DNA from: Micromonospora echinaurantiaca
GTDB taxonomy: Bacteria > Actinomycetota > Actinomycetes > Mycobacteriales > Micromonosporaceae
Assembly: GCF_900090235.1 (NCBI RefSeq)
Contig: NZ_LT607750.1
Coordinates: 6,777,501 to 6,841,500, forward strand
Direction of reading: 5' to 3'
DNA length: 64,000 bases
Positions 26,413 through 35,245 of the stretch are shown here, in pieces. A program made the translations under genes and the position numbers. Under the pieces are notes generated by a model. The model ran no database searches. It was not told where the DNA came from and worked only from the letters and a program-made list of their open reading frames with translations. Position 1 is the stretch's first letter; each line of letters begins with the position of its first letter.

Positions 26413-26887
26413 GGGATCAAATTACCGGCCGGCCTGGCGGTTTGCGGCTGGATCCAGGAATCAACGATGACGGGGGCGGGGGCAGCCACCGCGCGGCGGA
26501 AACCGTCGAAATCGCCTGGTCATCAGGACAGCCGTCTGATGATCGGTGGATGTGGGAGAACGTCGACATGCCGTGCGTTGGAGGTCCGGTCGACGGCCGG
26601 TCCTTACTCGTGACTTGTGCCCGTCGACGGGGACGGCGTCCCGCCCAACGTGATCGACCATAGCTGGCTGTGGGGGGAGTTGGGTGGCGAGTTACTCGAT
26701 GCCGACGTGGCCGGCGCCTACGAGCCAGAGGCCGACGTCGGCACGGCGCGGCCGAGGCAGCAAGGACGCAGCGCGAGCCTCGATGCGGGTCGGTCCGGAA
26801 CGTCAACCGACGAGGCCTGGCACCTGCTCGTCGACGCGGGCTGCCACCAGCTGAGCGGCAGGGCCAGGCGGACTGTGCGTATAAACG
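26413..26887. other. 475-base stretch without a recognisable gene
   Basis: Open frames exist on both strands but none has a family signature or consistent codon pattern. Composition is mixed and lower in GC than the backbone. I read it as decayed spacer between the DUF6875 gene and the second integrase remnant. Confidence 0.5.
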
Positions 26888-26999
26888 ATTCGACGACGCC
26901 TGCTCGTGCCCCAGCGCCCGCCGCACCAGGGTGATGGGGACGTTGTCGATGGCCAGCCAGGCGGCGTAGGCGTGTCTCAATCGTGGAAGCGCCTCCCGC
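26888..26999 (-). pseudogene. Second tyrosine-recombinase C-terminal remnant (frameshifted)
   Basis: Reading GGRRFHD in one frame and then LRHAYAAWLAIDNVPI...VRRALGHEQAS in the next restores the same conserved core as the first remnant; a single missing base near 26978-26982 separates the two frames. The Tyr region is scrambled (SSNRLYAQ instead of TTLNRYxx). No N-terminal integrase sequence is present. It directly abuts the DUF6328 fragment upstream on the same strand. It is clearly diverged from the first remnant, so it comes from a different recombinase. Confidence 0.7.
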
Positions 27000-27009
27000 C
27001 ACGCGCGGG

Positions 27010-27384
27010 TTCGGTCACTCGCCCGTCCCCAGTCGCGTCGGGTGAGCGGCAGGCCCACCCAGAGCAGCAGGAAGACCAGCGTGGTGATGGCGGACAGGAG
27101 CAGCGCGACGCCCCGCGAGAGCACGTAGTCGGTGATCAGCAGAACTGCGCTGGCCATGGCGATCAGCATGAAGCCCAGCGCGCCGCTGGACACCCGGTGC
27201 GCGTACCGGACCAGCTCGGACTTGCGGCCCCGGCGGAACAGTGCCGAGTGCAACGCGACCGGCGCGATGATCGGTCGCGGTCGCGGCGGCGGCGGACAAC
27301 AGCGCAACAAGGTACGCGTCGCGCTGGAACGGGGTCGCGCGCGGGAACCCGGCGGTGAACGGCAGAGCGAGCAGGAAGGCCGCT
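27010..27384 (-). pseudogene. Truncated, frameshifted DUF6328-type membrane protein
   Basis: One frame gives AFLLALPFTAGFPRATPFQR and then YLVALLSAAAATA; a shift near 27265 leads into IIAPVALHSALFRRGRKSEL followed by two membrane helices and LLLWVGLPLTRRDWG. Together this matches the C-terminal two thirds of DUF6328-family four-helix proteins. The N-terminus is cut at about 27384, exactly where the plus-strand sulfatase piece begins, and the C-terminus runs into the integrase remnant. It is not functional as it stands. Confidence 0.65.
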
Positions 27385-27385
27385 G

Positions 27386-27835
27386 ATCCTGCGCTGGCCG
27401 GCCGCCGTGGCCGGCGGCCAGGTCACCGACGAGCCGGTCCACACCCTGGATCTGACCGCGACGCTCATCGACGCGGGCGGGACGGCCCCGGACCAGCGGT
27501 ACCCGCTGGACGGGGTGAACCTGTTGCCGTGGCTTGTCGACGGTGCCGGCTTCCCCGAGCACGATCTGTTCTGGCGCACCTCCAACCAGGGGGCGTTGCC
27601 CTGCGGCCGGTACAAGTACCTGTTCGACCGCCGGGACCGGTCCGTGCTGCTGGGCAACCGGCCGCGCCGCCCCGGTCCCTTCCACCTGCTGTACGACGTG
27701 ACGGTCGACGGCCGGGAGCAGGCGGACATCGCCGACCACCACCCGCAACTACTGGACGACCTGCGGGCGACCTGGACGCGAATCGACGCCGAGTTGCTTC
27801 CGTTCCCGCCGGAACAGCGGCACCGACGGCAGTGC
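27386..27835 (+). pseudogene. C-terminal fragment of a sulfatase
   Basis: The frame from 27386 reads ILRWPAAVAGGQVTDEPVHT, then DLTATLIDAGG, GVNLLPWL, a substrate-side loop and CGRYKYLFDRRD, closing with LYDVTVDGREQADIADHHP, the standard C-terminal half of arylsulfatases (substrate: sulfate esters). The N-terminal half with the formylglycine C-x-P-S-R motif is absent and there is no start codon context. Its 3' end lacks a clean stop and overlaps the end of the oxidoreductase gene. This is a decayed fragment left by rearrangement. Confidence 0.75.
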
Positions 27836-28786
27836 CTAGTCGGCGACGTGGATGACGATCTTGCCGCGGCGTTTGGCCGTCTCGAGTGCCTCGTAACCGG
27901 AGCGCGTCTCAGTGAGGGGCAGCACGCGGTCCAACACCGGCCTCAACCGGCCGCTGTCGACGAACTCGGCGATGGAACGCAACGCATTCTGGTCGGGCTC
28001 GACGATGAAGTACACCCCACGAACGCCATGCCGGTCTGCTTCCTGCTGGTCGGGAGGCGTGGCGAGGGTGACCAGCACACCGCCCGGTTTCAGGACCGAC
28101 CAGGACCGCGACTGCGTCGCTCCTCCGACAAGATCAACGACCACGTCCACGTCGCTGACGTGATCCTCGAAGCGTTCCTGCGCGTAGTCGATGACCTGCT
28201 CGGCACCCAGACCCTTGACGAACTCCAGGTCGGCCGCCGCCGCCGTTGCGCTCACGCGCGCACCGAGACCGGCCGCGAGCTGCACCACGTAGATCCCTAC
28301 GCCGCCAGCGCCGCCCTGCACCAGCACGTGCTGGCCGGCCTGCAGATCGGCGTGGTCCACCAGTGCCTGCCAGGCACTCAAGGCCGCGAGTGGGAGCGCC
28401 GCGGCGTGGTCGTGGTCAACGGTGGCGGGTTTGGCCGCCAGGACGGCAGCGGGCAGGGCGACGTACTCGGCGGCCGCGCCATCGCGGGTGAACGGGATCA
28501 AGCCGTAGACGGCCTCCCCCTCGGCGGGGCTCTCCACCCCCGCGCCGGACGCCGCGACGACTCCGGAGAACTCGTGCGACGGGATGATCGGGGTGCGCTC
28601 GGGTCCGGTCCCGTCCGAGCTGTGCGTCCACGTTTCCGGCCAGGTGAGCTCATGGGGTGTCATGGAAGCGGCCTTCACGGCCACCAACACCTCACCCGGC
28701 CCCGGCTCGGGCAGCGGCGCCTCCTCGTACACGAGTTGCTCCGGCCCGCCCCTGGTGTGGGCTCTTACGGCGTGCATCGTGCTCAT
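27836..28786 (-). CDS. NADP-dependent zinc-less alcohol dehydrogenase / quinone oxidoreductase
   Basis: 316-residue MDR-superfamily enzyme of the quinone oxidoreductase branch. N-terminal GroES-like half (LPEPGPGEVLVAVKAASMTP, PIIPSHEFSGVVAASGAGV) and Rossmann half with VLVQGGAGGVGIYVVQLA (NADPH-binding) are complete; the C-terminus GYEALETAKRRGKIVIHV is typical. No structural-zinc cysteines. ATG at 28786 follows AAGGAGAAG. It probably reduces quinones or other activated carbonyls. It lies inside the accessory block, about 330 bases from the HxlR gene in the same direction, so HxlR control is possible. Confidence 0.88.
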   Translation of the reverse strand: MSTMHAVRAHTRGGPEQLVYEEAPLPEPGPGEVLVAVKAASMTPHELTWPETWTHSSDGTGPERTPIIPSHEFSGVVAASGAGVESPAEGEAVYGLIPFTRDGAAAEYVALPAAVLAAKPATVDHDHAAALPLAALSAWQALVDHADLQAGQHVLVQGGAGGVGIYVVQLAAGLGARVSATAAAADLEFVKGLGAEQVIDYAQERFEDHVSDVDVVVDLVGGATQSRSWSVLKPGGVLVTLATPPDQQEADRHGVRGVYFIVEPDQNALRSIAEFVDSGRLRPVLDRVLPLTETRSGYEALETAKRRGKIVIHVAD

Positions 28787-29120
28787 CCGAAGGCTTCTCC
28801 TTCCCGACCACGTGTCGATCAGCCCGCCCGCCGCCCCTGGGGAGAACCGCGGTCTGACTCCCGCATTGTCTGGCGGTTCGGCAGCCGCCTGCCGGACTTC
28901 CGCGATCCTTGCCCCTTCGGCGCAGAAGGCTGGATCAGGGTCGCTCCCAGGCAGTAGCACGCGGCGGTGATCTGGCGGCGACCGCCGAAGCCAGGCATGG
29001 GCGGGTTCCATCCCCGATCGGGCAGCCGTCCGAGACCGTTCCGGTCGACGGCAGCAGAGCGGCGGCCGGGTTCCCGTAGCCGGCCGGGTCGACGGCATCC
29101 GGGATGGCGAGGGCAGCGAT

Positions 29121-29471
29121 TCAACGACCGGGCTGGTCGGCGTCTTCGCCCCAGCTTTCCTGGTCGGCGAGTCCCCACCGCCACAGTTCCAGCAGCACGG
29201 GCCGCAGGGACTGTCCGCGCCGCGTCAGCGCGTAGCTGACGTGTTCGCCGGCGGTGGTCCTGTCGAGGATGTCGTAGTCCCGCAGGGTTCGCAGCCGTTC
29301 GGTGAGCGTCTTCGCGCTGATCGGACCGACTCCCGCACGGATCTGCGAGAACCGCCGTGGCCCGCCGAGCAGCTCTCGAATGATCATGGCGTTCCACTTG
29401 CCGCCGATGATGTCGAGTGTCCTCGACAACGGACACGCACCGGCGACGAGGTCCGGCGACATCCAGTGCAT
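29121..29471 (-). CDS. HxlR family transcriptional regulator (divergent from MBL hydrolase)
   Basis: 116-residue winged-helix regulator. Family features are the Cys near the N-terminus (GACPLSRTLDIIGGKWNAMI), the recognition region ELLGGPRRFSQI...ISAKTLTERLRTLRDYDILDR and the wing YALTRRGQSLRPVLLELWRWG. The single Cys suggests redox or electrophile sensing as in HypR/QorR-type members. ATG at 29471 follows GGAGGAG by 6 bases. It is divergent from the MBL gene with 90 bases between them holding a palindrome, and near a quinone-oxidoreductase gene, which matches a QorR-like arrangement. Confidence 0.87.
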   Translation of the reverse strand: MHWMSPDLVAGACPLSRTLDIIGGKWNAMIIRELLGGPRRFSQIRAGVGPISAKTLTERLRTLRDYDILDRTTAGEHVSYALTRRGQSLRPVLLELWRWGLADQESWGEDADQPGR

Positions 29472-29483
29472 CCCGGCTCCTCC

Positions 29484-29501
29484 GGTTACTTGAAAGAAAC
29501 C
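29484..29501. promoter_or_regulatory. Candidate HxlR operator
   Basis: Imperfect inverted repeat GGTTACTTG-AAAGAAACC (7 of 9 positions pair) 13 bases upstream of the hxlR start in the divergent intergenic region. AT-rich compared with its surroundings. Suits a dimeric winged-helix repressor controlling both genes. Confidence 0.5.
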
Positions 29502-29561
29502 AACACCGCTGCGCGAGTATGCCGCCGGCCGACAGCGACCAAGGAGACAGGAGCCGGTGAC

Positions 29562-30326
29562 ATGGACAGCAGGGTGGTGTTGATCGGGGGACCGACGGTG
29601 CTGATCGAGGTGGGCGGGGTACGCCTGCTCACCGATCCGACGTTCGACCCGGCCGGATCCAGCTACCCGTTGGGACCGGTGAGGTTGGAGAAGGTGGCGG
29701 GCCCGGCACTCGCCGCGGAGGCGTTGGGTCACGTCGACGCGGTGCTGCTCAGCCATGATCAGCATCCGGACAACCTGGACGGCGCCGGCCGCGAATTCCT
29801 GCGAACGGTACCGATGGTGCTCACCACGCCGGCGGCGGCCGCCCGGCTGGGTGGTACGGCGGTCGGGCTGTCGTCGGGCGATCGGTGTGTGGTGCGGGGA
29901 GCCGGGGGGAGCGTCACGGTGACCGGCGTCTCCGCCCAGCACGGGCCGCCCCGGCTGTCGTCCGTGCTGGGCCCGGTGACGGGCTTCCTGGTCCAGCCGG
30001 CCGGCGCCCGTGAGTCGATCTACGTCTCGGGCGACACCGTGGCGGTGGACGACGTTCCAGCGGTCCCGGTCGGCCTGGCCGTCCTGCACGGCGGCGCGGC
30101 CCGACTGCCGGCGTTCGGCGAGGCGGGGCTGTCGTTCACCGCGGCGGACCTGGTTGCGGTGGCGGGGCGGCTCGGTGACTGCCCGGTGATGGTGGTTCAT
30201 CAGGAAGGGTGGGACCACTTCGGCGAGGAGCCGGCCGCTGTCGCGGCGGCGTTCACGCGGGCAGGCATCGCCGATCGCCTCGTGCCGCTCACGCCTGGGG
30301 GGACGGCCGCCGTCCGGCTGAGCTGA
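29562..30326 (+). CDS. MBL-fold metallohydrolase (UlaG-like)
   Basis: 254 residues. The fold is visible from VVLIGGPTVLIEVGGVRLLTDPTFD through VDAVLLSHDQHPDNLDGAGR, which is the zinc-binding HxHxDH-like loop in the SHDQHPDN form of UlaG-like enzymes, then GDTVAVDDVP and VVHQEGWDHFGE. These enzymes hydrolyse esters, lactones or phosphodiesters; the substrate is unknown. ATG at 29562 follows AGGAGCCGG. Divergent partner of the HxlR gene and likely its target. Confidence 0.85.
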   Translation: MDSRVVLIGGPTVLIEVGGVRLLTDPTFDPAGSSYPLGPVRLEKVAGPALAAEALGHVDAVLLSHDQHPDNLDGAGREFLRTVPMVLTTPAAAARLGGTAVGLSSGDRCVVRGAGGSVTVTGVSAQHGPPRLSSVLGPVTGFLVQPAGARESIYVSGDTVAVDDVPAVPVGLAVLHGGAARLPAFGEAGLSFTAADLVAVAGRLGDCPVMVVHQEGWDHFGEEPAAVAAAFTRAGIADRLVPLTPGGTAAVRLS

Positions 30327-30427
30327 GCCGGAAAGCGTTGGTCGTCCGGGCCGGGCGTGACCCGGTGACGCCGGCGGCGTCCGCGTCCGGCAACGGCTTC
30401 ATAGCAGATCGACTGGTGCGGTGGGCG

Positions 30428-30455
30428 TTGTCCACAGGGCGTCCCGTCGTCCACA
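30428..30455. promoter_or_regulatory. Pair of DnaA-box-like sequences upstream of ssd
   Basis: TTGTCCACA at 30428-30436 matches the actinobacterial DnaA box exactly; TCGTCCACA at 30447-30455 differs at one base. They sit 84-111 bases before ssd in a 212-base interval that otherwise shows no gene. Function is inference only. Confidence 0.4.
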
Positions 30456-30538
30456 GGCGGCGGTGCGGGGGCGGTGAGCGGGGGTGGAACGGGAGCAGGG
30501 TCTGCGGACAGCAACCCCGCCGACCGTTGGAGGCCGCG

Positions 30539-31642
30539 ATGCCACCCCGTACCTCCGTCTCAACGCAGCGGCGCCTGCCGCTGGTCGTCACCTCGGACGG
30601 TGAACTCCTCGACGACCTGCTCCGGCTCGCCGCCGCGGGCGACGTCGAGGTGGAACTCGCCGCCGACCCGGTCGCCGCCCGGACCCGCTGGCTCCCCGCG
30701 CCGCTGGTGCTGGTCGGCTGCGACCAGGCACAACCCTGCCTGCGGGCGCGGCTGCCGCAGCGGCCCCGGCTGGTCCTGGTGGGCCGGTCCGGCGAGCTCG
30801 ACCCTGGTTGGCAGGTCGCCGAACTGATCGGCGCCGAGCACGTCGCCACCCTGCCCGCCGCCGAGCCGTGGCTGGTCGACCGGTTCGCCGAGTGCGGTCC
30901 CGATCGGGCCGGCAACGGCGAGGCGCGGGTCATCGCGGTGCTGGGCGGGCGCGGCGGGGCCGGCGCGAGCATCCTCGCCGGCGGGCTGGCGATCACCGCC
31001 GCCCGGGCCCGGCTGCGCACCCTGCTGGTGGACGCCGACCCGCTCGGCGGCGGGCTCGACCTGGTCCTCGGTTGGGAGCAGCTGGAGGGACTGCGCTGGC
31101 CGGCGCTCACCGACGCGGACGGCCGGGTCGACGCTCCGGTGCTGGTGCGGTCGTTGCCCAGCCGGGGCGACCTGGTGGTGCTCTCCTGGGACCGGGGGGA
31201 TCTGCTGACCATTCCCGTGCCGGCGATGGCGGCCACCGTGGACGCCGCCCGGCGTGGCCGCGACTTCGTGGTCGTCGACCTTCCCCGCCACCTGGACGAC
31301 GCGGCGGTGACCGCGCTCCAGTCGGCCGACCAGGTGTTCGTCGTGGTGCCCGCCGAACTGCGGGCCACCGCGGCCGCGGCCCGCGTGGTGTCCGCCGCCG
31401 CCGCGCACTGCACCGACCTGTCGGTGATCGTCCGGGGGCCGGCGCCGGGTCGACTCCGGGCGGCCGAGGTGGCCCGGGCACTCGGTCTGCCGCTGGCCGG
31501 CACGCTGCGCCCGGAGCCGGGACTCTGCCGAGGGCTCGAACGGGGCGAGGCGCCGGCGGCCAGCGGCCGTGGCCCGCTGGCCGCGCTCTGCCAGCGGATC
31601 GTCGCCGACGTGACCGGCGTGCCCGTGCCGGGTGCGGCATGA
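30539..31642 (+). CDS. ssd: Septum-site-determining/CpaE-like P-loop protein Ssd
   Basis: 367 residues. N-terminal receiver-like part (LPLVVTSDGELLDDLLRLAA) followed by a MinD/ParA-type ATPase domain: deviant Walker A VLGGRGGAGASILAGGLAI (Lys replaced by Ser/Ala), Walker A' LLVDADPLGGGLDLVLG, and FVVVDLPRHLDDAAV. This is the CpaE homologue found in the actinobacterial helicase/Tad secretion neighbourhood, linked to cell division in mycobacteria and to Tad pilus placement. ATG at 30539 follows TTGGAGG. Its stop overlaps the tadA start (ATGA), so it opens the Tad operon. Confidence 0.88.
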   Translation: MPPRTSVSTQRRLPLVVTSDGELLDDLLRLAAAGDVEVELAADPVAARTRWLPAPLVLVGCDQAQPCLRARLPQRPRLVLVGRSGELDPGWQVAELIGAEHVATLPAAEPWLVDRFAECGPDRAGNGEARVIAVLGGRGGAGASILAGGLAITAARARLRTLLVDADPLGGGLDLVLGWEQLEGLRWPALTDADGRVDAPVLVRSLPSRGDLVVLSWDRGDLLTIPVPAMAATVDAARRGRDFVVVDLPRHLDDAAVTALQSADQVFVVVPAELRATAAAARVVSAAAAHCTDLSVIVRGPAPGRLRAAEVARALGLPLAGTLRPEPGLCRGLERGEAPAASGRGPLAALCQRIVADVTGVPVPGAA

Positions 31643-32850
31643 CCGGGCCGGCCGACGGCGACAGCCTCGCCACCCGGGTCCGGCAGCGGATCGCGGCCAC
31701 GGCCGCCCCGGTCACCCCGGCGGCGATCGTCTCCGCGGTCCGGGCCGAGCCGGGCGCCGCCGTCCTCGGCGACAACGCGGTGCTGCGGATGGCCGACCGG
31801 GTGCGCGACGACCTGGTCGGCGCAGGTCCGCTCGCACCGCTGCTGGCCGACCCGGAGGTGACCGACGTGCTGGTCAACGGCACCCGGGTCTGGGTCGACC
31901 GGGGGCAGGGCCTGCACCAGGTAGCGGTGCCGGTGGGCTCGGTCGACGACGTACGCCGGCTCGCCCAGCGGCTCACCGCCGGTGCCAGCCGCCGGCTGGA
32001 CGACGGTTCCCCGTACGCGGACGCCCGGCTCGCCGACGGCACCCGGCTGCACGCCGTGCTGCCACCGGTGGCGACCGACGGGCCGTACCTGTCGTTGCGG
32101 ACCTTCCGGCAGCGGCCGTTCACCCTCGACGAACTGGTGCGCCAGGGCACCGTGCCGCGGCCGGTGGCGCCGGTGCTCGCCGCCGTCGTCGAGGCCCGGC
32201 TGGCCTACCTGGTCACCGGGGGCACCGGGTCGGGGAAGACCACCCTGTTGAACACGCTGCTCGGGCTGGTGCCCGCGACTGAACGGATCGTGCTGGTGGA
32301 GGACGCCGCCGAGCTGCACCCGGTGCACCCGCACGTGGTGGGGCTCCAGGCTCGGACGGCCAACGTGGAGGGCTCCGGAGCGGTGGGGCTGACCGACCTG
32401 GTCCGGCAGGCGCTGCGGATGCGACCGGACCGGCTGGTGGTCGGTGAGTGCCGGGGCGCGGAGGTGGTGGACCTCCTCGCCGCCCTGAACACCGGCCATG
32501 ACGGCGGCGCCGGAACGCTGCACGCCAACGCGCCGTCGGACGTACCGGCCCGGCTGGAAGCGCTCGGCCTGCTCGGCGGTCTGCCCCGCGCCGCGCTGCA
32601 CGCTCAGGTGGCCGCCGCGCTCCAGGTGGTGCTCCAGGTCCGGCGCAGGTCCGGTCAGCGGGTGCTGGAGTCGATCTGCCTGCTGCTCCCCGAGGGCCCG
32701 GAACGGCTGGTCACCGTCGTTCCCGCCTGGGTACGCGGACGCGGGCTCGGCCTGGCCGCCCGACCGCTCGGGGCGCTGCTGCGAGAGCGCGGCGTCGCGC
32801 TGCCGCCGATCCTCTGCGAGCCCTGGCCCGGATCGGCGGGACCGGCATGA
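31639..32850 (+). CDS. tadA: TadA/CpaF secretion ATPase
   Basis: 403 residues. Motor ATPase of Tad (Flp) pilus assembly. Walker A is VTGGTGSGKTTLLNTLL (about residue 190), the Asp box region LVEDAAELHPVHPHVVGLQAR, Walker B LRMRPDRLVVGECRGAEVVD and His box GHDGGAGTLHAN are all intact. The N-terminal domain is VTDVLVNGTRVWVDRG. ATGA overlap with ssd and a 4-base overlap with the next gene show a tightly coupled operon. Confidence 0.93.
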   Translation: MTGPADGDSLATRVRQRIAATAAPVTPAAIVSAVRAEPGAAVLGDNAVLRMADRVRDDLVGAGPLAPLLADPEVTDVLVNGTRVWVDRGQGLHQVAVPVGSVDDVRRLAQRLTAGASRRLDDGSPYADARLADGTRLHAVLPPVATDGPYLSLRTFRQRPFTLDELVRQGTVPRPVAPVLAAVVEARLAYLVTGGTGSGKTTLLNTLLGLVPATERIVLVEDAAELHPVHPHVVGLQARTANVEGSGAVGLTDLVRQALRMRPDRLVVGECRGAEVVDLLAALNTGHDGGAGTLHANAPSDVPARLEALGLLGGLPRAALHAQVAAALQVVLQVRRRSGQRVLESICLLLPEGPERLVTVVPAWVRGRGLGLAARPLGALLRERGVALPPILCEPWPGSAGPA

Positions 32851-34439
32851 GCGCCGGCTACTGGCCGCTGGTGGCGCTGCTGGCCACGGGCTCCGTGCTG
32901 CTGGCCGGGCTGCTCCGACGTTCCCGGCTCGGCCGCCGTGTTCCGATCAGCCCGGATCGCCCGACAACGGCGAGGCCGGACGATCCGTTGCTGGACTGGG
33001 TGGCGGAGCTGCGTGGCCCGGCCGGCGGGGTCGATGACGATACTCCGGTGCGCCGTCAGCTGCCGGCGTTGCCTGCCCGGCATGTGGCGCGGCGAACGGC
33101 GCTGGCCCGCCCGGCCGGCGCGCTCGCGGCGCAGTCCAGGCCGGCCGCCGGGCCTCCGCCGGCGGCCGCGCGTCCGATCGGCTCACCACGTCCGCCCGGT
33201 CGCCGGGATCCCCGCCGGCCGGCCGGACCGGTCGAACCGCCGACCGCCACAGCGGTGGAACGGCGGCCGGAGGCATCCACCAATCCGTCCCGGCACCTCG
33301 GTGCCGGATGGCATCGCGTCGAAGCGGTGGTCGTCGCCGCGCCGAGGCGCGCGCTGCTCCTGGCCGCGCTGATCGGTGCCGGGTTGGGCGTGCTGCTCGG
33401 CGGTCCGGTGGCCGGGGTGGCCCTCGCCGGGTACGGGTGGTTGGGCGCCCGCGCCCTGGTCCGGCGGCAGGCGGCGCGCCAGGCGGACCGGCTCCGCCGC
33501 AAGCGCCTGGACCAGCTCTGCGGCCTCGCCGCCGACCTGCGCGCGGGGCTGCCGGTCCTGGTGGCCGCCGAGCGCCTGGGGCTGACCGCCACCGGTCAGA
33601 CCTCTGACGCTCCGGTCTGGGCGAGCGCCGGCCCGGACCAGACGGGGACCGGCGCGGCAAGCCACCCGAGGAGCACCCGCGTGGCGGGCCGAGCGGCCGT
33701 GCGCGTCGGGAGGGCGGCGGGACGAGACCGTGCGGCCCCGCCCGCACCATGTCAGCCGGTGACGAACACCGGCCCGGGACGGGCACCGTTGCGCACCGGC
33801 GCGGGTGGCAGCTCTGCCTCGGCACTGGCGGGGGAGGTACTGCCCGTCGCGGATGCCGGCCCGCCTGCCAACGGTCCGGCCGGTTGGCCGGTGATCGACG
33901 GCGCCGAGCGGGTTTCGTTCCCACCGGTCCCGCACGCACCGGGCTGGTCGGCCGTGGGCTCGGAGCCGACGTCGACCGTCGACGCGGCGAGCGGCCCGGG
34001 CTCCTGCGAGCCCGTGGTCGAGCCAGCAGGGGCCGAGTCGCGGCGTGACGGGCCGGGCCGGCGGCGTCCCCGCGCCGGCGAGGAGCCGAGCGAGCCGGAC
34101 CGTCTCCTGCGGCTGGCGCTCGCCGCCGTACGCCTCGCGGACCGGACCGGCGCGCCGTTGGCCGAGCTGGTGGAGCGGATCGAGGCCGACGCCCGCTCGA
34201 CCGACCGTGGCCTGGCCGCGGCGGCGGCGCAGGCAGCCGGGGCGCGGGCGACCGCGTGGCTGCTGGCCGCGCTGCCCCTCGGCGGCGTCGGCCTCGGCTA
34301 CGGCATCGGCGTGGATCCGGTCGCCGTACTGCTGCACACCCCGATCGGCGGCACCTGTGCCGTTGCCGCGATCGTGCTCCAGGTCGCCGGGCTGCTCTGG
34401 ACCGAGCGGCTCGGCGGGACGCCGGGGCGGGCCGGCTGA
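32847..34439 (+). CDS. tadB: TadB-like pilus assembly membrane protein with large internal insertion
   Basis: 530 residues, where TadB proteins of this operon are usually about 260-320. Membrane helices lie near residues 4-22, 170-190, about 470-490 and 505-525. The T2SSF domain begins at RLRRKRLDQLCGLAADLRAG, breaks at about residue 250, and resumes at about 416 with PDRLLRLALAAVRLADRTGA and PLAELVERIEADAR. The 165-residue interruption is Gly/Pro/Ala/Arg-rich and looks disordered. A second disordered stretch fills residues 45-160. Start overlaps tadA by 4 bases; its stop overlaps tadC by one. Confidence 0.8.
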   Translation: MSAGYWPLVALLATGSVLLAGLLRRSRLGRRVPISPDRPTTARPDDPLLDWVAELRGPAGGVDDDTPVRRQLPALPARHVARRTALARPAGALAAQSRPAAGPPPAAARPIGSPRPPGRRDPRRPAGPVEPPTATAVERRPEASTNPSRHLGAGWHRVEAVVVAAPRRALLLAALIGAGLGVLLGGPVAGVALAGYGWLGARALVRRQAARQADRLRRKRLDQLCGLAADLRAGLPVLVAAERLGLTATGQTSDAPVWASAGPDQTGTGAASHPRSTRVAGRAAVRVGRAAGRDRAAPPAPCQPVTNTGPGRAPLRTGAGGSSASALAGEVLPVADAGPPANGPAGWPVIDGAERVSFPPVPHAPGWSAVGSEPTSTVDAASGPGSCEPVVEPAGAESRRDGPGRRRPRAGEEPSEPDRLLRLALAAVRLADRTGAPLAELVERIEADARSTDRGLAAAAAQAAGARATAWLLAALPLGGVGLGYGIGVDPVAVLLHTPIGGTCAVAAIVLQVAGLLWTERLGGTPGRAG

Positions 34440-35221
34440 TGTCCCGGACGGTCCTGGCGGCCGGCTGCCTGGTCGCGGCGGCCCTGCTCGCCGCGACGGC
34501 CGGGGTGGGGCGTCGCCCACGGCACCGGCTGCGCGAACTGAACTCCCCGCCGCCCGGTCCGCGGCAGCCGGCCGCCGGCCTGCCCGCCGACACAACCGAC
34601 GGAGAAGGTCAGCGCCGGGCGGGCCGGCGGCCGGATGCGGTCCGGCTCGCGGCGGGACTGGGCGGCGTGGCGGTCGCCGTGGTCGTCGGCGGCTGGCCGG
34701 GGCTGCTCGCGGCAGCGCCCACGGCGATCCTGCTCGACCGGGCGTTGCGCCGGATCGAGCCGCCCGCCGTCCGGAAGCGCCGGCTGCGGGAGGCCGCCGA
34801 CCTGCCCCTCGCCGCCGATCTGCTGGCCGCCGCGATGCGGGCGGGCGCGCCGGTCGACCGTTCGGTGCTGGCGGTTGCCGAGGCGCTCGACGGTCCCCTC
34901 GCGCAGCGGCTGGGGCGGGTTGGTCGCACGCTGCTGCTCGGTGGTGGTCCCGAGGAGGCATGGTCGCAACTCGGGCCGGTGTCGGGCGCGGAGCGGCTGA
35001 CCGCGGCGGCGTTGCGCTCCTCGCACAGCGGAGCCGCGCTGGCCGGGGCGCTGACCCGGCTCGCCGACGACCTGCGGGCCGACCGGGCCACCGCGGCGGA
35101 GGCGTCCGCCCGCCGGGCCGGGGTGCTCGTCGTACTGCCCCTGGGGCTCTGCTTCCTGCCGGCCTTCATTCTCGCCGGCCTGGTGCCGGTGATCGTCGCC
35201 GTCCTCGGCGACGTGCTCTGA
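34439..35221 (+). CDS. tadC: TadC-like pilus assembly membrane protein
   Basis: 260 residues, type II secretion F-domain. Helices at about 5-22 and 65-98 precede the cytoplasmic T2SSF helices (DLPLAADLLAAAMRAGAPVD, EALDGPLAQRLGRVGRTLLL), and the C-terminus has helices LVVLPLGLCFLPAFILAGLV and VIVAVLGDVL. It forms the inner-membrane platform with TadB. ATG overlaps the tadB stop by one base (TGATG). A pilin-like gene follows after 24 bases. Confidence 0.88.
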   Translation: MSRTVLAAGCLVAAALLAATAGVGRRPRHRLRELNSPPPGPRQPAAGLPADTTDGEGQRRAGRRPDAVRLAAGLGGVAVAVVVGGWPGLLAAAPTAILLDRALRRIEPPAVRKRRLREAADLPLAADLLAAAMRAGAPVDRSVLAVAEALDGPLAQRLGRVGRTLLLGGGPEEAWSQLGPVSGAERLTAAALRSSHSGAALAGALTRLADDLRADRATAAEASARRAGVLVVLPLGLCFLPAFILAGLVPVIVAVLGDVL

Positions 35222-35245
35222 GATCCCTAGAGAAAGGACCAGCAC

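Noticed and set aside
30428..30455. Replication origin
   Set aside because: Two DnaA-like boxes without dnaA/dnaN neighbours, AT-rich unwinding element or box cluster.
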